Source of the DNA: Clostridiaceae bacterium
GTDB taxonomy: Bacteria; Bacillota; Clostridia; Lachnospirales; Lachnospiraceae
Reading direction: 5' to 3'
DNA: 64,000 nt
NCBI GenBank assembly: GCA_910575795.1
Contig: CAJTGE010000014.1
Location: forward strand, 92,067-156,066
A model generated the notes under the pieces. The model ran no database searches. It saw only the letters and a list, made by a program, of their open reading frames with translations, and was not told where the DNA came from. This document shows positions 43,344 to 52,385 of this stretch, piece by piece (the stretch's first letter is position 1; each line of letters opens with the position of its first letter). The translations under genes and the position numbers were made by a program.

Positions 43344-44549
43344 TCACACGGATGAAGCCAGGCCGTCCACAGCCCACTGATAGGCAAGCTGGGCCGTAAG
43401 GAGCGACAGGGCCGCTGTGTCAAGCTCCGCTCTGGCAGCCGCATAGGAATAGGACTGGCTCTGGTACGCGTTGGCGCTGATGGTCCCGGCCGCCTTTTTC
43501 CGCTCTGCGGACTGCATGCTCTGTTCCTCCAGGGCAAAGCTCTCCTTTGCCTGGGCATATTGATTTTCTGAGAGGAGAAGGCTCTGCCAGGCGGAGCGCA
43601 CGCTGGATTTTACCGCCTCCTCGCTGCTCTTTAATGTCGTCTCATAGCTTCTCTGTACGGTTCCCACCCGGGCGTTTTTAACCTGGCGGTTTAATGTCTT
43701 CAGATCGTAGTTGTTTTCTACCGCCTTTGCGATATCCTCTTCCAGATGAATCCGCGCGCTCATGGAAGCCTCCGGTTCCGGGAGCGTGCTGATCTCCACC
43801 TCATCCCCGTATTGCCAGCCCAGCATCAGGCAGAGATTTTCCTTAATGGAGGCAATGCTGCTCTCAGTCTCTGTCACGGCGGCCTGCGCTGTCAATAATG
43901 CCTCCCGGGCGTTTAAAACATCAGTCTGGGACGTTGTCCCCGCCGCGGCCCTGGTCTGGGCTGTCTCCAGGTCTTTTCTGGCCTTTTCGGCCGCGCTGCT
44001 GCGGATCTGCAGGGAAACGACCGCATTCCAGTAGGAGATCATCTGCTGCTGGGCGGACTGTACCAGCCCCTTTTCCGTCTTCATATGGCCCCACAGAACC
44101 GTATCTGAATCAGCTGTATTTTCATCCCCCCGCTCCATCATCTGATCCGCCGAGCGCTCGCTGGAATGGGCCGCCGCCAGCCGGGCGCCATAGTTTTCTT
44201 CGTCCGAATCCGGGTATTCGATACTGTCATAAATATCCTGGGCCGTGTCGTAATAGCCCTGCGCGATCTCCTCGCTGTCCTTTCCCTTATAATCCTGGTA
44301 TTCAATCGCATTTTTCTTTACTGTGCTGTTATACTCATGGATCAAATCCGCAATCTCGTCAAATTCCAGCCTGTTATCCCGCAGGGAAGCCCATTTCTCC
44401 TCCGAGTAGGCAAAAGGCGGGCTGTCTGCCAGGGCCGGAAACGGCGCGGGGGCTGCCAGCGAAAGGCCGGCAATGCCAAAAGCGGCCGCCAGATATCGTT
44501 TTCTGCGCCTGTATTTCTTCCTCTCTCCGATTTTGTTTTGGCTCATCAT
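43344..44549 (-). CDS. TolC-like secretion/efflux protein, first of two
   Basis: The 401-residue protein has a basic start and signal sequence (YLAAAFGIAGLSLAAPAPFPALA, cleavage near 41). Long coiled coils follow with two TolC-like repeats (EIADLIHEYNSTVKKNAIEYQDYK; DLKTLNRQVKNARVGTVQRSYETTLKSSEEAVKSSVRSAWQSLLL; AGTTSQTDVLNAREALLTAQAAV). AAAGGAGG is nine bases before the ATG. It follows the RND pump after 42 bases. It and its neighbour are distant paralogues, so the complex may contain a mixed channel. Confidence 0.82.
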   Translation of the reverse strand: MMSQNKIGERKKYRRRKRYLAAAFGIAGLSLAAPAPFPALADSPPFAYSEEKWASLRDNRLEFDEIADLIHEYNSTVKKNAIEYQDYKGKDSEEIAQGYYDTAQDIYDSIEYPDSDEENYGARLAAAHSSERSADQMMERGDENTADSDTVLWGHMKTEKGLVQSAQQQMISYWNAVVSLQIRSSAAEKARKDLETAQTRAAAGTTSQTDVLNAREALLTAQAAVTETESSIASIKENLCLMLGWQYGDEVEISTLPEPEASMSARIHLEEDIAKAVENNYDLKTLNRQVKNARVGTVQRSYETTLKSSEEAVKSSVRSAWQSLLLSENQYAQAKESFALEEQSMQSAERKKAAGTISANAYQSQSYSYAAARAELDTAALSLLTAQLAYQWAVDGLASSV

Positions 44550-44591
44550 AACGGGCTGCCTCCTTTCATTGGTTATATTTTCATCCCTATC

Positions 44592-47500
44592 TTAATCCAC
44601 ATCCGCCGCGATCTCCTTATGCCTGCGGCTCAGCAGGCCGTAGTAAACAGGCAGCATGAAGAGCGCTACGGCCACGCCGGCCGTGAGGCCCCCAATGTCC
44701 ACGACCGCCAGCCCCTGCGTGGTGGAGCCGCTGCTCCCGATGCCCATGGCCATGGGAATCATGGACAAAATGGTGGTCAGGCTGGTCATCAGGATCGGCC
44801 GGATGCGGGTCGCTCCCGCCTCGATCAGGGCGCTTCTCATATCCATGGTCTGCCGGTACTGGTTGACAGTATCCACATACAGGATCCCGTTGTTGACCAC
44901 GGTTCCCACCAGGACCAGAAAGCCCAGCAGGGAGGTCATGCTGACGCTCACGCCCGCCAGCTTTAAAAGGCCGAACGACCCCACCAGGCTGAAGGGGATG
45001 GTGGTCATGACCATAAAGGAGAACTTCGGCGACTCAAACTGGGCGGACATCACGACAAATACAAGGAATACCGCCAGGGCAATCGCCCTGTACAGAGAGC
45101 TGAATTCCTCCTGCATCATCCGGTCGCGGCTGTTCGTGCCCAGCGTGATAGTTCCTGTGAGATTCGGCGAGACTACCTCGCTGTCCACTAAAGCCTTCAC
45201 GTTGCCGCCCGTATAATCCGCGCTGATCCTCACCTCGTACGCCTTATCCGTCTTGGAAATGGAGGACGGGCTGTCCTTGTAAATCACTTCCGCCACGTCG
45301 CTGAGCGCCACAAAACCGCCCTTTGGCGTTGTGAGAATGATGTCCTCCACCTGGCTGACCGTACGGTACTCCCCTTCCGGGTACTCGACCTGCACGCTTA
45401 AATCCTCCCCGTCCACGGTCAGTGTGGTCGCTTCTACGCCGCTTAACATCTGCCTGACAGAGGAACCGATGCCTGATGCCGTCATGCCATATGCCTTTGC
45501 CATCACCGGATCCACCTTGATTGTTACAATGGGCGCCGTATTTTCCACGCTGGAATGAACGTTAATCACATCCGTGCGCCCCGTAAGCTCCTGTACGATT
45601 TTGTCCGCAGTCTCCTTCAGCTCGTCATACTGCGTCCCGTGCAGGAGCACCTGATAGCCCCTCTGGCGGCCCATAAAGCTCATGGAAGCTGAGGCCGATA
45701 CGTCAATGCTGCAGTTTTCAATATTGTCCATTTCCTTCTGCCACAGATCCGCCACATCCTCTGTGTCCATCGTCCGGCTGTCGGACAGGTAGGCTGTGAT
45801 CGTGCCGCTGTCGCTGTTAAACCGCAGCATATAGGATTCCACCTGATCGCTGGCGGCCACAACGGCCTCGGCCTGGTTTAAGGCGTCGTGAACCTTTTCG
45901 GTCAGCAGGCCCGGCCTGGTCTCGATGCTGACGCTGACCGTGCCTGTATCGTCTGAGGTCATCAGCTCCGTTTCCATGCCTGAAGCCATAACCACGGTTC
46001 CCGCAAGGATGCCCACCGAAGCCAGCATCACAAGCGCCCTGTGGTTTAAAAGCGAATCCATTGTCCGGCGGTAGAAGCGCTGCAGTCGTTCCACCGGCGC
46101 ATTCATCAGCGCGCGCCCTGTTTCTGTTGGTTTATAGAACAGATAGCACAAAGGCACGATCGTCATGGCCGAAATGAGAGATGCCAGCATACAAAATACA
46201 ACCGTATAGCCCAGAGGCTTAAACATCTGCCCCGTCATACCGCTTATGGAAGCCAGGGGCAGGAACACGACGCAGGTGGTAACCGTGGAGCCGATGATGG
46301 AATTTAACACAATCCCCGTCCCCTCAAGGGCCGCCCTGGAGTAGGCCAGAGCGCCCTTATCGCGGCTGTCCGCCGTAGCTCTGAAACAGCTCTCCAGCAC
46401 CACAATCGAGTTATCCACCATCATCCCCACGCCCAGCACCAGGGCGCTCATGGTAATCACATTCAGGGAAAATCCCATCTGTGTCATGGCAATCAGCGAC
46501 AGCAGGATTGACGTCGGAATCGAGCTTCCCACTATCAGAGACGCCTTATAGTCGCCGAAAAACAGGAAAATGATCACCATGGAGATCCCGACCGCCATCA
46601 CCATGGTCTGGGCCACCTCGATCAGGGAATCCAGGATCGTATCCGATGTATCCCTGGCCACCTCAATACCCAGATCCGCGTCGTCGGCCAACAGAGTTTC
46701 TATCGTCTTGTGAACCGCCTCCGAAACCTCCATATCCGTACTGCTCTGCTGCTTCTGGATGGAGATAGAGATCGTCTCCTGTCCGTTGTAGCGGGAAACG
46801 CCGCCCCGATCCTCCTTTGCCTCATAGATATCCGCCACATCGCACAGGGAAATCAGCTCCCCCGTGGGCGTGGCAATGGGGATGTCGCGAAGCTCATCCA
46901 CCTGCTCTGTCTCCAGGGATGTGGTGACCGAGAGCTCCAGATTGCCGGAAACCGCCGACCCGGACGGATAGGCCAGGTTGGAACTGCTGACAGCGGATGT
47001 GATGTCATTCATGGTCACATTGTACTGCGCCATCTTTTCTGATATCAGCTCCACCCTGACATATTTCGAGGAGCCGCCCATGGTATCCACGCTGGCCACT
47101 GAGGAAATCCGCTCAAACTCCGGCACAATCGTCTGATCCACGTAATCGTAGAGATTTTCCTTTTTGCTGTGGCTGATGGAAAGCATCATACTTGTGCCGG
47201 CATTCATGTTCATTTCCATAATGGACGGCTCCACGTCGTCCGGGAGGCCGCGCATGCTGTCCACTTTCTTTTTCAGCTCGTCGTACGCCTCATCCATATC
47301 TGTGCCGTAGTCGTATTCCAGCATGACCCGGGAACGGCCGTCGCTGGATGTGGAGCTTAAGCTCTTCACGCCCTCAAGAGTGGAAACCGCGTCCTCAATC
47401 GGCTGCGTCACCAGCTCGTCAACATCCTCCGGGCCCGCGCCCGAATAGGAGGCGCTGATAATCATCATCGGCGTTTCCATCTCCGGCATCTGCTCCAGCT

Positions 47501-47597
47501 TTGCGGAAAAGACGGAGGAAATACCGAACACAATCAGGCACAGAAGCCCCATAATCGTCGTGACCGGGTGCTTGAGCACATATCTTGTAATACCCAT
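44592..47597 (-). CDS. RND-family efflux pump, inner membrane subunit
   Basis: The 1001-residue protein is a full RND transporter: twelve membrane segments with two large outer loops. Landmarks include MGITRYVLKHPVTTIMGLLCLIVFGI, GAGPEDVDELVTQPIEDAVSTLEGV, LGVGMMVDNSIVVLESCFRA (proton relay aspartate region, TM4), and in the second half FLVLVGTVVNNGILYVDTVNQYR and ALIEAGATRIRPILMTSLTTILSMIPMAMG. It drives H+- or Na+-coupled export. The ATG at 47595-47597 with GGGAGG in front is preferred to an open frame 52 codons longer that overlaps the adaptor gene. It works with the adaptor upstream and TolC-like proteins downstream. Confidence 0.95.
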   Translation of the reverse strand: MGITRYVLKHPVTTIMGLLCLIVFGISSVFSAKLEQMPEMETPMMIISASYSGAGPEDVDELVTQPIEDAVSTLEGVKSLSSTSSDGRSRVMLEYDYGTDMDEAYDELKKKVDSMRGLPDDVEPSIMEMNMNAGTSMMLSISHSKKENLYDYVDQTIVPEFERISSVASVDTMGGSSKYVRVELISEKMAQYNVTMNDITSAVSSSNLAYPSGSAVSGNLELSVTTSLETEQVDELRDIPIATPTGELISLCDVADIYEAKEDRGGVSRYNGQETISISIQKQQSSTDMEVSEAVHKTIETLLADDADLGIEVARDTSDTILDSLIEVAQTMVMAVGISMVIIFLFFGDYKASLIVGSSIPTSILLSLIAMTQMGFSLNVITMSALVLGVGMMVDNSIVVLESCFRATADSRDKGALAYSRAALEGTGIVLNSIIGSTVTTCVVFLPLASISGMTGQMFKPLGYTVVFCMLASLISAMTIVPLCYLFYKPTETGRALMNAPVERLQRFYRRTMDSLLNHRALVMLASVGILAGTVVMASGMETELMTSDDTGTVSVSIETRPGLLTEKVHDALNQAEAVVAASDQVESYMLRFNSDSGTITAYLSDSRTMDTEDVADLWQKEMDNIENCSIDVSASASMSFMGRQRGYQVLLHGTQYDELKETADKIVQELTGRTDVINVHSSVENTAPIVTIKVDPVMAKAYGMTASGIGSSVRQMLSGVEATTLTVDGEDLSVQVEYPEGEYRTVSQVEDIILTTPKGGFVALSDVAEVIYKDSPSSISKTDKAYEVRISADYTGGNVKALVDSEVVSPNLTGTITLGTNSRDRMMQEEFSSLYRAIALAVFLVFVVMSAQFESPKFSFMVMTTIPFSLVGSFGLLKLAGVSVSMTSLLGFLVLVGTVVNNGILYVDTVNQYRQTMDMRSALIEAGATRIRPILMTSLTTILSMIPMAMGIGSSGSTTQGLAVVDIGGLTAGVAVALFMLPVYYGLLSRRHKEIAADVD

Positions 47598-47613
47598 ACC
47601 GCTTCCTCCCGTC

Positions 47614-48879
47614 CTACTGATTCTGTCCCGGCGCGCCGCCCTGGCCGCCGTGCCTGCCATCCGGAGCGCCGCCGTCCGGCTTTCTGCCGCTCTCAGGAGC
47701 CGCGCTCTTCTCCGCCTGCCCCTGCCCGTCCGGCACGTTTTCGCTGTCCGCATCTCCCTTCAGCTTAACCGTAGACCCCTCATAGAGCTGGGAGCTCCAG
47801 GTGCTGATCACCATCTCCTCCCCTGTAAGGCCCGAGAGGATCTGGGCGCGCTCCGAATCATAGAGCCCTACCTCCACCTGCTGTTTATGTACGGTCCCGT
47901 CCTCATACAGGTACACATTGCCCACGCCATTGTCATAATAAACGGCGTCCACAGGGATCGTCATCACCTGCGTTGCGCAGTCTGACACCACCGTCACCTT
48001 TACGGTGCTTCCCGTCGCGATACTCCCCGCCTCCGGAAGCTCTGCCTTTACTTTAAAAAGGCCGTTTGTCTCGTCTACCATGGTGCTCACATCACTGATG
48101 CTTCCCTGGTACTCCACACCGTTCTTCCGGATCGTGATCGCATCCCCCTGCTTAAGCTTTGCCACCACCCGTTCCGTCACATAAAAGGATACACGCTTTT
48201 CTCCTTCCCCGGAAATCACGCAGAGCTGCGCATTCTGGTTCACCCTGTCAAATGCCTCTATATCGCATGTCTCAATCCGGCCCCCGATCGGCGCTGTCAC
48301 AGAGCTGTACTCCACCTGCCGGTCATAATTCAGCTTCGCCGCGTCATACTGAAGCTTTGCGGTCTTCACCCGGTTCTGATACTGCTCCCACTCCTGATCC
48401 GAGATATCCCCGCCCTGGTACAAAAGCTGCATTCTCGACAGGGTGCTCTGGGCCTCGGACAGGCTCACCGCCGCGGAATCCATGGAATTTCTGGCGCTCT
48501 CCACCTGATCCGTATCGATCGTACACAGAAGCTGCCCGGCCGCGACCGTATCCCCTGCCTTTACCATGACAGCCGTCACATCGCCGCCGGCCTTTGCGTA
48601 CACATACACCACATCCGACGGCTCCACCGTTCCGGAAAGGCTGGTCGTCCGCTCAATCGTCCCCGGCTGCGGCTTTTCCGCATTGACCGTGGAGACATGG
48701 TTCATCTGGCCGCCCCCCATACCTCCCGGAGGCGCTGCGCCTGCCTGCCCCCCTTTTCCTCCCGCCGCCTTCACCGCCACGGCCGCTGCCACGGCCGCTA
48801 CAGCCAGAAGGCCCGCAATCGAAAGCCATTTATGACGTTTCACCACATCCCAGCATGAAGCTGACTCTCTGTTTTTCAT
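47614..48879 (-). CDS. RND efflux periplasmic-adaptor (HlyD/MFP) protein
   Basis: The 421-residue protein has one N-terminal membrane helix (~19-37) and a Gly-rich linker. A lipoyl half follows (VVYVYAKAGGDVTAVMVKAGDTVAAGQLLCTID), then a coiled-coil hairpin (QVESARNSMDSAAVSLSEAQSTLSRMQLL...), the second lipoyl half (VTAPIGGRIETCDIEAFDRVNQ) and beta-barrel and membrane-proximal domains. The tail after ~375 is low complexity (G, Q, P, D). It bridges the pump and the TolC-like part. It is the first gene of the operon and is preceded by an extended -10 and OmpR-type direct repeats. Confidence 0.93.
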   Translation of the reverse strand: MKNRESASCWDVVKRHKWLSIAGLLAVAAVAAAVAVKAAGGKGGQAGAAPPGGMGGGQMNHVSTVNAEKPQPGTIERTTSLSGTVEPSDVVYVYAKAGGDVTAVMVKAGDTVAAGQLLCTIDTDQVESARNSMDSAAVSLSEAQSTLSRMQLLYQGGDISDQEWEQYQNRVKTAKLQYDAAKLNYDRQVEYSSVTAPIGGRIETCDIEAFDRVNQNAQLCVISGEGEKRVSFYVTERVVAKLKQGDAITIRKNGVEYQGSISDVSTMVDETNGLFKVKAELPEAGSIATGSTVKVTVVSDCATQVMTIPVDAVYYDNGVGNVYLYEDGTVHKQQVEVGLYDSERAQILSGLTGEEMVISTWSSQLYEGSTVKLKGDADSENVPDGQGQAEKSAAPESGRKPDGGAPDGRHGGQGGAPGQNQ

Positions 48880-48954
48880 TCTTCACATTCCTCTCTGCAA
48901 AAGACAGATCTGTAAATCCAACCGGCCTGCCGCTGTTATTTTAATTTCCTGGGA

Positions 48955-48963
48955 AGTATAGCA
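48955..48963 (-). promoter_or_regulatory. Extended -10 promoter of the RND operon
   Basis: TGC-TATACT on the minus strand (TATACT at 48955-48960). There is no good -35 box; its place is taken by the AACTGAA repeats. Confidence 0.65.
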
Positions 48964-48984
48964 TTTTTGTGTAAATCGAAATTC

Positions 48985-49002
48985 AACTGAATATGAACTG
49001 AA
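48985..49002. promoter_or_regulatory. OmpR-type direct repeats, likely site of the adjacent response regulator
   Basis: AACTGAA occurs at 48985-48991 and again at 48996-49002, exactly eleven bases apart and in the same orientation. They lie where the -35 box of the RND promoter would be. That is the usual geometry for activation by an OmpR/PhoB regulator dimer. Confidence 0.7.
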
Positions 49003-49088
49003 TTTAAACGAAGGGTGAAAAATTTGTGTGTTGCCGGGCATGAACACTAACCTATACAAATCAGAAATAGAATATTCTGTGAAACATC

Positions 49089-49117
49089 TTTTCATTTTTA
49101 TTCCCTTCGTTTATAAT
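49089..49117 (+). promoter_or_regulatory. Promoter of the two-component system
   Basis: TTTTCA (49089-49094), 17 bases, TATAAT (49112-49117), some 43 bases before the regulator start. Confidence 0.65.
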
Positions 49118-49159
49118 CATTTTAAACAAATACGGAACGATTTTCAGGAGGTTACATCC

Positions 49160-49837
49160 ATGTTTCACATCCTCGTTGTGGAAGACGATTTTAAACTCCG
49201 CTCCCTTTTCTGCACGGTCCTGACCAACAACGGCTATCTGGCTGTTCCCGCTGAAAATGCGGCGCGGGCCCTGGATCTTTTGGATTCGGAATATATTGAT
49301 CTGATTATTTCGGATATCATGATGCCCGGCATGGACGGATATGAACTGATCCGGACGCTGCGGGGAAGCGGCTATCAGCTTCCGATCCTGATCATCACGG
49401 CAAAGGATCGGTTTGAAGACAAACAGAAGGGCTTTTTGGCGGGCACAGACGACTATATGGTCAAGCCCATTGATGTCAATGAAATGATTCTGCGGGTGGG
49501 GGCTCTCTTAAAGCGCGCCCGCATCGCCACGGAACGGCGCATCCACTGCGGCGATACGGTCCTCAATTATGACGCCCTTACCGTCACTATAGACGGCCGG
49601 GAAACGCTGCTTCCGCAGAAGGAATTTTATCTTTTATATAAGCTTTTGTCCTATCCCAATAAAATTTTTACCAGACAGCAGCTCATGGATGAGATCTGGG
49701 GCATGGATTCCACCACGGACGAGCGGACTGTGGATGTCCACATCAACCGCCTGCGGGAGCGTTTCCGGGAGTGCGGCGACTTCCTCATCATGACCGTACG
49801 CGGGCTGGGCTATAAGGTGGTGAAATCGGAATCGTGA
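49160..49837 (+). CDS. OmpR/PhoB-family response regulator
   Basis: The 225-residue protein has a receiver domain with acidic pocket ED(D) at 8-10, phosphorylation site D52 in LIISDIMMPGMDG, and KP in YMVKPIDV. It is followed by a winged-helix DNA-binding domain (~130-225, KEFYLLYKLLSYPNKIFTRQQLMDEIWG...TVDVHINRLRERF...VRGLGYKV). CAGGAGG seven bases before the ATG fixes this start; the frame is open further upstream. Its last codons overlap the GTG of the kinase gene. It is divergent from the RND operon and probably controls it through the repeats at 48985-49002. Confidence 0.95.
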   Translation: MFHILVVEDDFKLRSLFCTVLTNNGYLAVPAENAARALDLLDSEYIDLIISDIMMPGMDGYELIRTLRGSGYQLPILIITAKDRFEDKQKGFLAGTDDYMVKPIDVNEMILRVGALLKRARIATERRIHCGDTVLNYDALTVTIDGRETLLPQKEFYLLYKLLSYPNKIFTRQQLMDEIWGMDSTTDERTVDVHINRLRERFRECGDFLIMTVRGLGYKVVKSES

Positions 49838-50910
49838 AAAAGCTTTCTTTTGGGAAACGGCTTCATTCCCATCTCCCCGTTTACTGGCTGGGGCTTCTCA
49901 TCCTGATTTTCAGCATCCTGTCCCTGATGCCGATCATGGCCGGAATGCTGACCGCTTTTTTGGTGGACAGCGAGCCCTGGAAGCTCCGGCGCCACGTTCC
50001 CTGGATGCGCCACATTTATCCCACCTTAATCTTCTTTCTCGGAAGCTTAAGCCTCAGCATCCTCATCTCCCTGCTTCTGTGGTTTGGAATACTCCTTCCT
50101 CTGGGAAATATCAGCCGGGCCGCCAAGCGGGTGGCCAAAGGCGATTTTTCCGCCTGGGTGGAGCCCTGCCATTCACTCAGGGAGCTTAAAGAGCTGACCG
50201 ATAACTTTAACCGGATGGTCCAGGAGCTTGGAAGCATCGAATCCCTGCGCAATGATTTTGTCACCACCATTTCCCATGAATTCAAGACGCCCCTGGCGGC
50301 CATCGAGGGCTATGCCACCCTTTTACAGGATCCGTCCCTCTCCCGGAGCCAGGAAGAAGAGTACGTCCGGATCATCATTGACAGCACAAGGCAGCTCTCC
50401 TCCATGGCTGGAAATATCCTTCTGCTCTCCCGCCTGGAGCAGCAGGAAATCGTCACCAACCAGTCTTCATTTAAGCTGGATGAGCAGATACGCCAGGCCA
50501 TCCTCATGCTGGAGCCTCTGTGGGAGAAAAAATGCCTGGATCTGGACATTGATCTTCCGTCTGTCCGGTATTACAGCAACCCGGAGCTGCTTTTGCAGAT
50601 ATGGATCAACCTGATCCAGAATGCTATTAAGTTCACGCCGCCCGGCGGTACGCTTATGGTGCGGATGGAGGTTTTGTCCCATGAAGCAGTGGTTTCTGTC
50701 GCTGATACCGGGATCGGTATGGATGAAGAACAACAGAAGCGGATTTTTGAAAAGTTTTACAGCCGCACTTCGGATCCGGCCCTGGGCGGGAATGGGCTCG
50801 GGCTTTCGATTACAAAGCGGATCGTGGAACTGCTTCACGGGAGCATCCATGTGAAAAGCAGGCCGGACGAGGGGAGCTGCTTTACGGTAAGACTGCCGAT
50901 GGAAACTTAG
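49834..50910 (+). CDS. Sensor histidine kinase
   Basis: The 358-residue protein has two membrane helices (~17-44 and ~62-90) with only a short outer loop between them, then HAMP (~91-140). A HisKA domain carries the phospho-accepting H148 in TTISHEFKTPLAAIEGYA, and a HATPase domain has LIQNAIKFTPPGG, VADTGIGMDEEQ and GGNGLGLSITKRIVE. The tiny sensor loop suggests that it senses the membrane or a partner, as in kinases that respond to cell-envelope drugs. The start is GTG at 49834, overlapping the regulator stop as GTGA, so both are made together. Confidence 0.95.
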   Translation: MKKLSFGKRLHSHLPVYWLGLLILIFSILSLMPIMAGMLTAFLVDSEPWKLRRHVPWMRHIYPTLIFFLGSLSLSILISLLLWFGILLPLGNISRAAKRVAKGDFSAWVEPCHSLRELKELTDNFNRMVQELGSIESLRNDFVTTISHEFKTPLAAIEGYATLLQDPSLSRSQEEEYVRIIIDSTRQLSSMAGNILLLSRLEQQEIVTNQSSFKLDEQIRQAILMLEPLWEKKCLDLDIDLPSVRYYSNPELLLQIWINLIQNAIKFTPPGGTLMVRMEVLSHEAVVSVADTGIGMDEEQQKRIFEKFYSRTSDPALGGNGLGLSITKRIVELLHGSIHVKSRPDEGSCFTVRLPMET

Positions 50911-50914
50911 TACA

Positions 50915-51520
50915 TCAGTGCAGCAGCATATCCGCGCCCTGCATAACAAGAGGATTGATCCAGAGCTCTGCGGCTGTCCCCGCTGCTGTCAGCAAAAGAA
51001 GGACCGCAAAGCCAGCCCCATGAAGCCGGTTTTCGGATGACAGCGACCAGGATGCAAGGATAAGGCCCACCGGAAGGAAAAAAATTCCCTGCGGAAAAAC
51101 GGACAGCAAAAACAGAGCCAGCCCCCCTATCCCCGCCTGTACGGTCATGCAGGAGATCAGGAAGCCAAGCGAAAAGCCTGTAAAAGCAGCGGCCAGGCAG
51201 AGCCCCGGAACCGCAAACAGCGTCATTCCGCTCAGCCAGATCATCCCGGCAGCCAGAAAACGCCGGCCGGCCAGCAGCGCCATCTCCCCCGCGCTGACAG
51301 AGCTTTTCACATTGTGTACGCTCCAGTAAAGGGGGGCCAGTCCTGTGATCTCTTCCTTCAGGCTCGCTCCCATGCGGTTCACCCACACCGTTCCCAGCAG
51401 GATTCCCGAAAAAAAACAGAACAGGGCCATCCAGACTGGATATGGACTTTCTGATGTATGATACAATCTCACAAACATCACCCCAAACGCTGGGAGCAGC
51501 GCATTCTCAGCGGTCTGCAC
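50915..51520 (-). CDS. spoIIM: SpoIIM-like membrane protein
   Basis: The 201-residue polytopic protein matches stage II sporulation protein M in order. FCFFSGILLGTVWVN comes after the first helix, then GLCLAAAFTGFSLGFLISCMTVQAGIGGLALFLLSVFPQGIFFLPVGLILA, the SVLPQN-like core of the family. SpoIIM acts with SpoIID and SpoIIP in peptidoglycan remodelling during engulfment, so the organism belongs to a spore-forming lineage. The start is uncertain: GTG at 51520 has no clear ribosome binding site, and the ATG at about 51478 is an alternative. The nudix gene upstream on the same strand is a frequent neighbour. Confidence 0.72.
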   Translation of the reverse strand: MQTAENALLPAFGVMFVRLYHTSESPYPVWMALFCFFSGILLGTVWVNRMGASLKEEITGLAPLYWSVHNVKSSVSAGEMALLAGRRFLAAGMIWLSGMTLFAVPGLCLAAAFTGFSLGFLISCMTVQAGIGGLALFLLSVFPQGIFFLPVGLILASWSLSSENRLHGAGFAVLLLLTAAGTAAELWINPLVMQGADMLLH

Positions 51521-51599
51521 AACAGTCCAGACAGCCTGAAACCGTTACCTGTCCGCGCCTCTCAGCCTTTTCTTCCATCATATGTGCGGCCGGCTCTCA

Positions 51600-52199
51600 C
51601 TATGCCTGTAACAAACCGCTGTACTTGCAGGCATACGCCATAACCGCGGCCACGGTCTTTCCGTCCGTCATCTTTCCGCTGTAGATCAATTCAAGCAGAT
51701 CCGGCAGCTCCCATTCCTCCACGGAGATCTCCTCCTCCGGATCCAGATGCTGCGCGGACGGAACCAGGTCTCTTGCCAGAAATACATCAAGCGCCTCATC
51801 GCAGAATGCGATCGTGGTGTTGATGCTCAACAGGTATTCCAGCTTCCCGCACCGGTATCCCGTCTCCTCCTCCAGCTCCCGGCTGGCGCACTCGATCTTC
51901 GGCTCGCCCGGATAGTCGAGCTTTCCCGCCGGTATCTCCAGCGTGTAGCGATCCAGCGCGTTGCGGTACTGGCGCACCATCAGAAGCTTTCCCTCCCGCG
52001 TGACCGCCACCACAGCCGCCGCGCCGTCGTGATGGATAAAATCCCACTTTGCCTCATGGCCGTTCACCAGAACCGTATCCTCATAGATCTTTAAAATAGC
52101 GCCCTCGTATTTTAACTGCCGGTCCAGCCGTTCCACCGGAGCCGTCTTTCCTGAAGCGCTGTTTGGGGTCATCGTCTGCCCCTTCTTTTCATCCGACAT
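51600..52199 (-). CDS. Nudix hydrolase (ADP-ribose pyrophosphatase type)
   Basis: The 199-residue protein has the Nudix box within GKLDYPGEPKIECASRELEEETGYRCG (one extra residue before the first Glu). IPAGKL lies upstream and EEEISVEEWELPDLLELI downstream, as in ADP-ribose pyrophosphatases. It hydrolyses ADP-ribose or a similar nucleoside diphosphate derivative in the cytosol. The first 20 residues are a polar extension. AAAGGAG stands before the ATG. It is placed between rny and spoIIM on the same strand. Confidence 0.92.
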   Translation of the reverse strand: MSDEKKGQTMTPNSASGKTAPVERLDRQLKYEGAILKIYEDTVLVNGHEAKWDFIHHDGAAAVVAVTREGKLLMVRQYRNALDRYTLEIPAGKLDYPGEPKIECASRELEEETGYRCGKLEYLLSINTTIAFCDEALDVFLARDLVPSAQHLDPEEEISVEEWELPDLLELIYSGKMTDGKTVAAVMAYACKYSGLLQA

Positions 52200-52232
52200 C
52201 TTTTTTCTCCTTTCGGATTGCTGATTTTTTGG

Positions 52233-52271
52233 AAAAAGCCTTATAGACGAAACCGTCTATAAGGCTTTTAT
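52233..52271 (-). terminator. Terminator of rny
   Basis: AAAAGCCTTATAGAC and GTCTATAAGGCTTTT form a perfect 15-base stem with a six-base loop and flanking A and T runs. It lies about 120 bases beyond the rny stop, directly ahead of the nudix start. Confidence 0.9.
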
Positions 52272-52385
52272 TTTTCATTTCAGAAGGCTTTGCCGCCGCC
52301 GTTCTCCCTCCAAACTCTGTCAATAGACAGAAGATTCTGCGGTAACGGTTTTCCCGTAACTTGCCCGGATTCCCTTGCTGTTACG

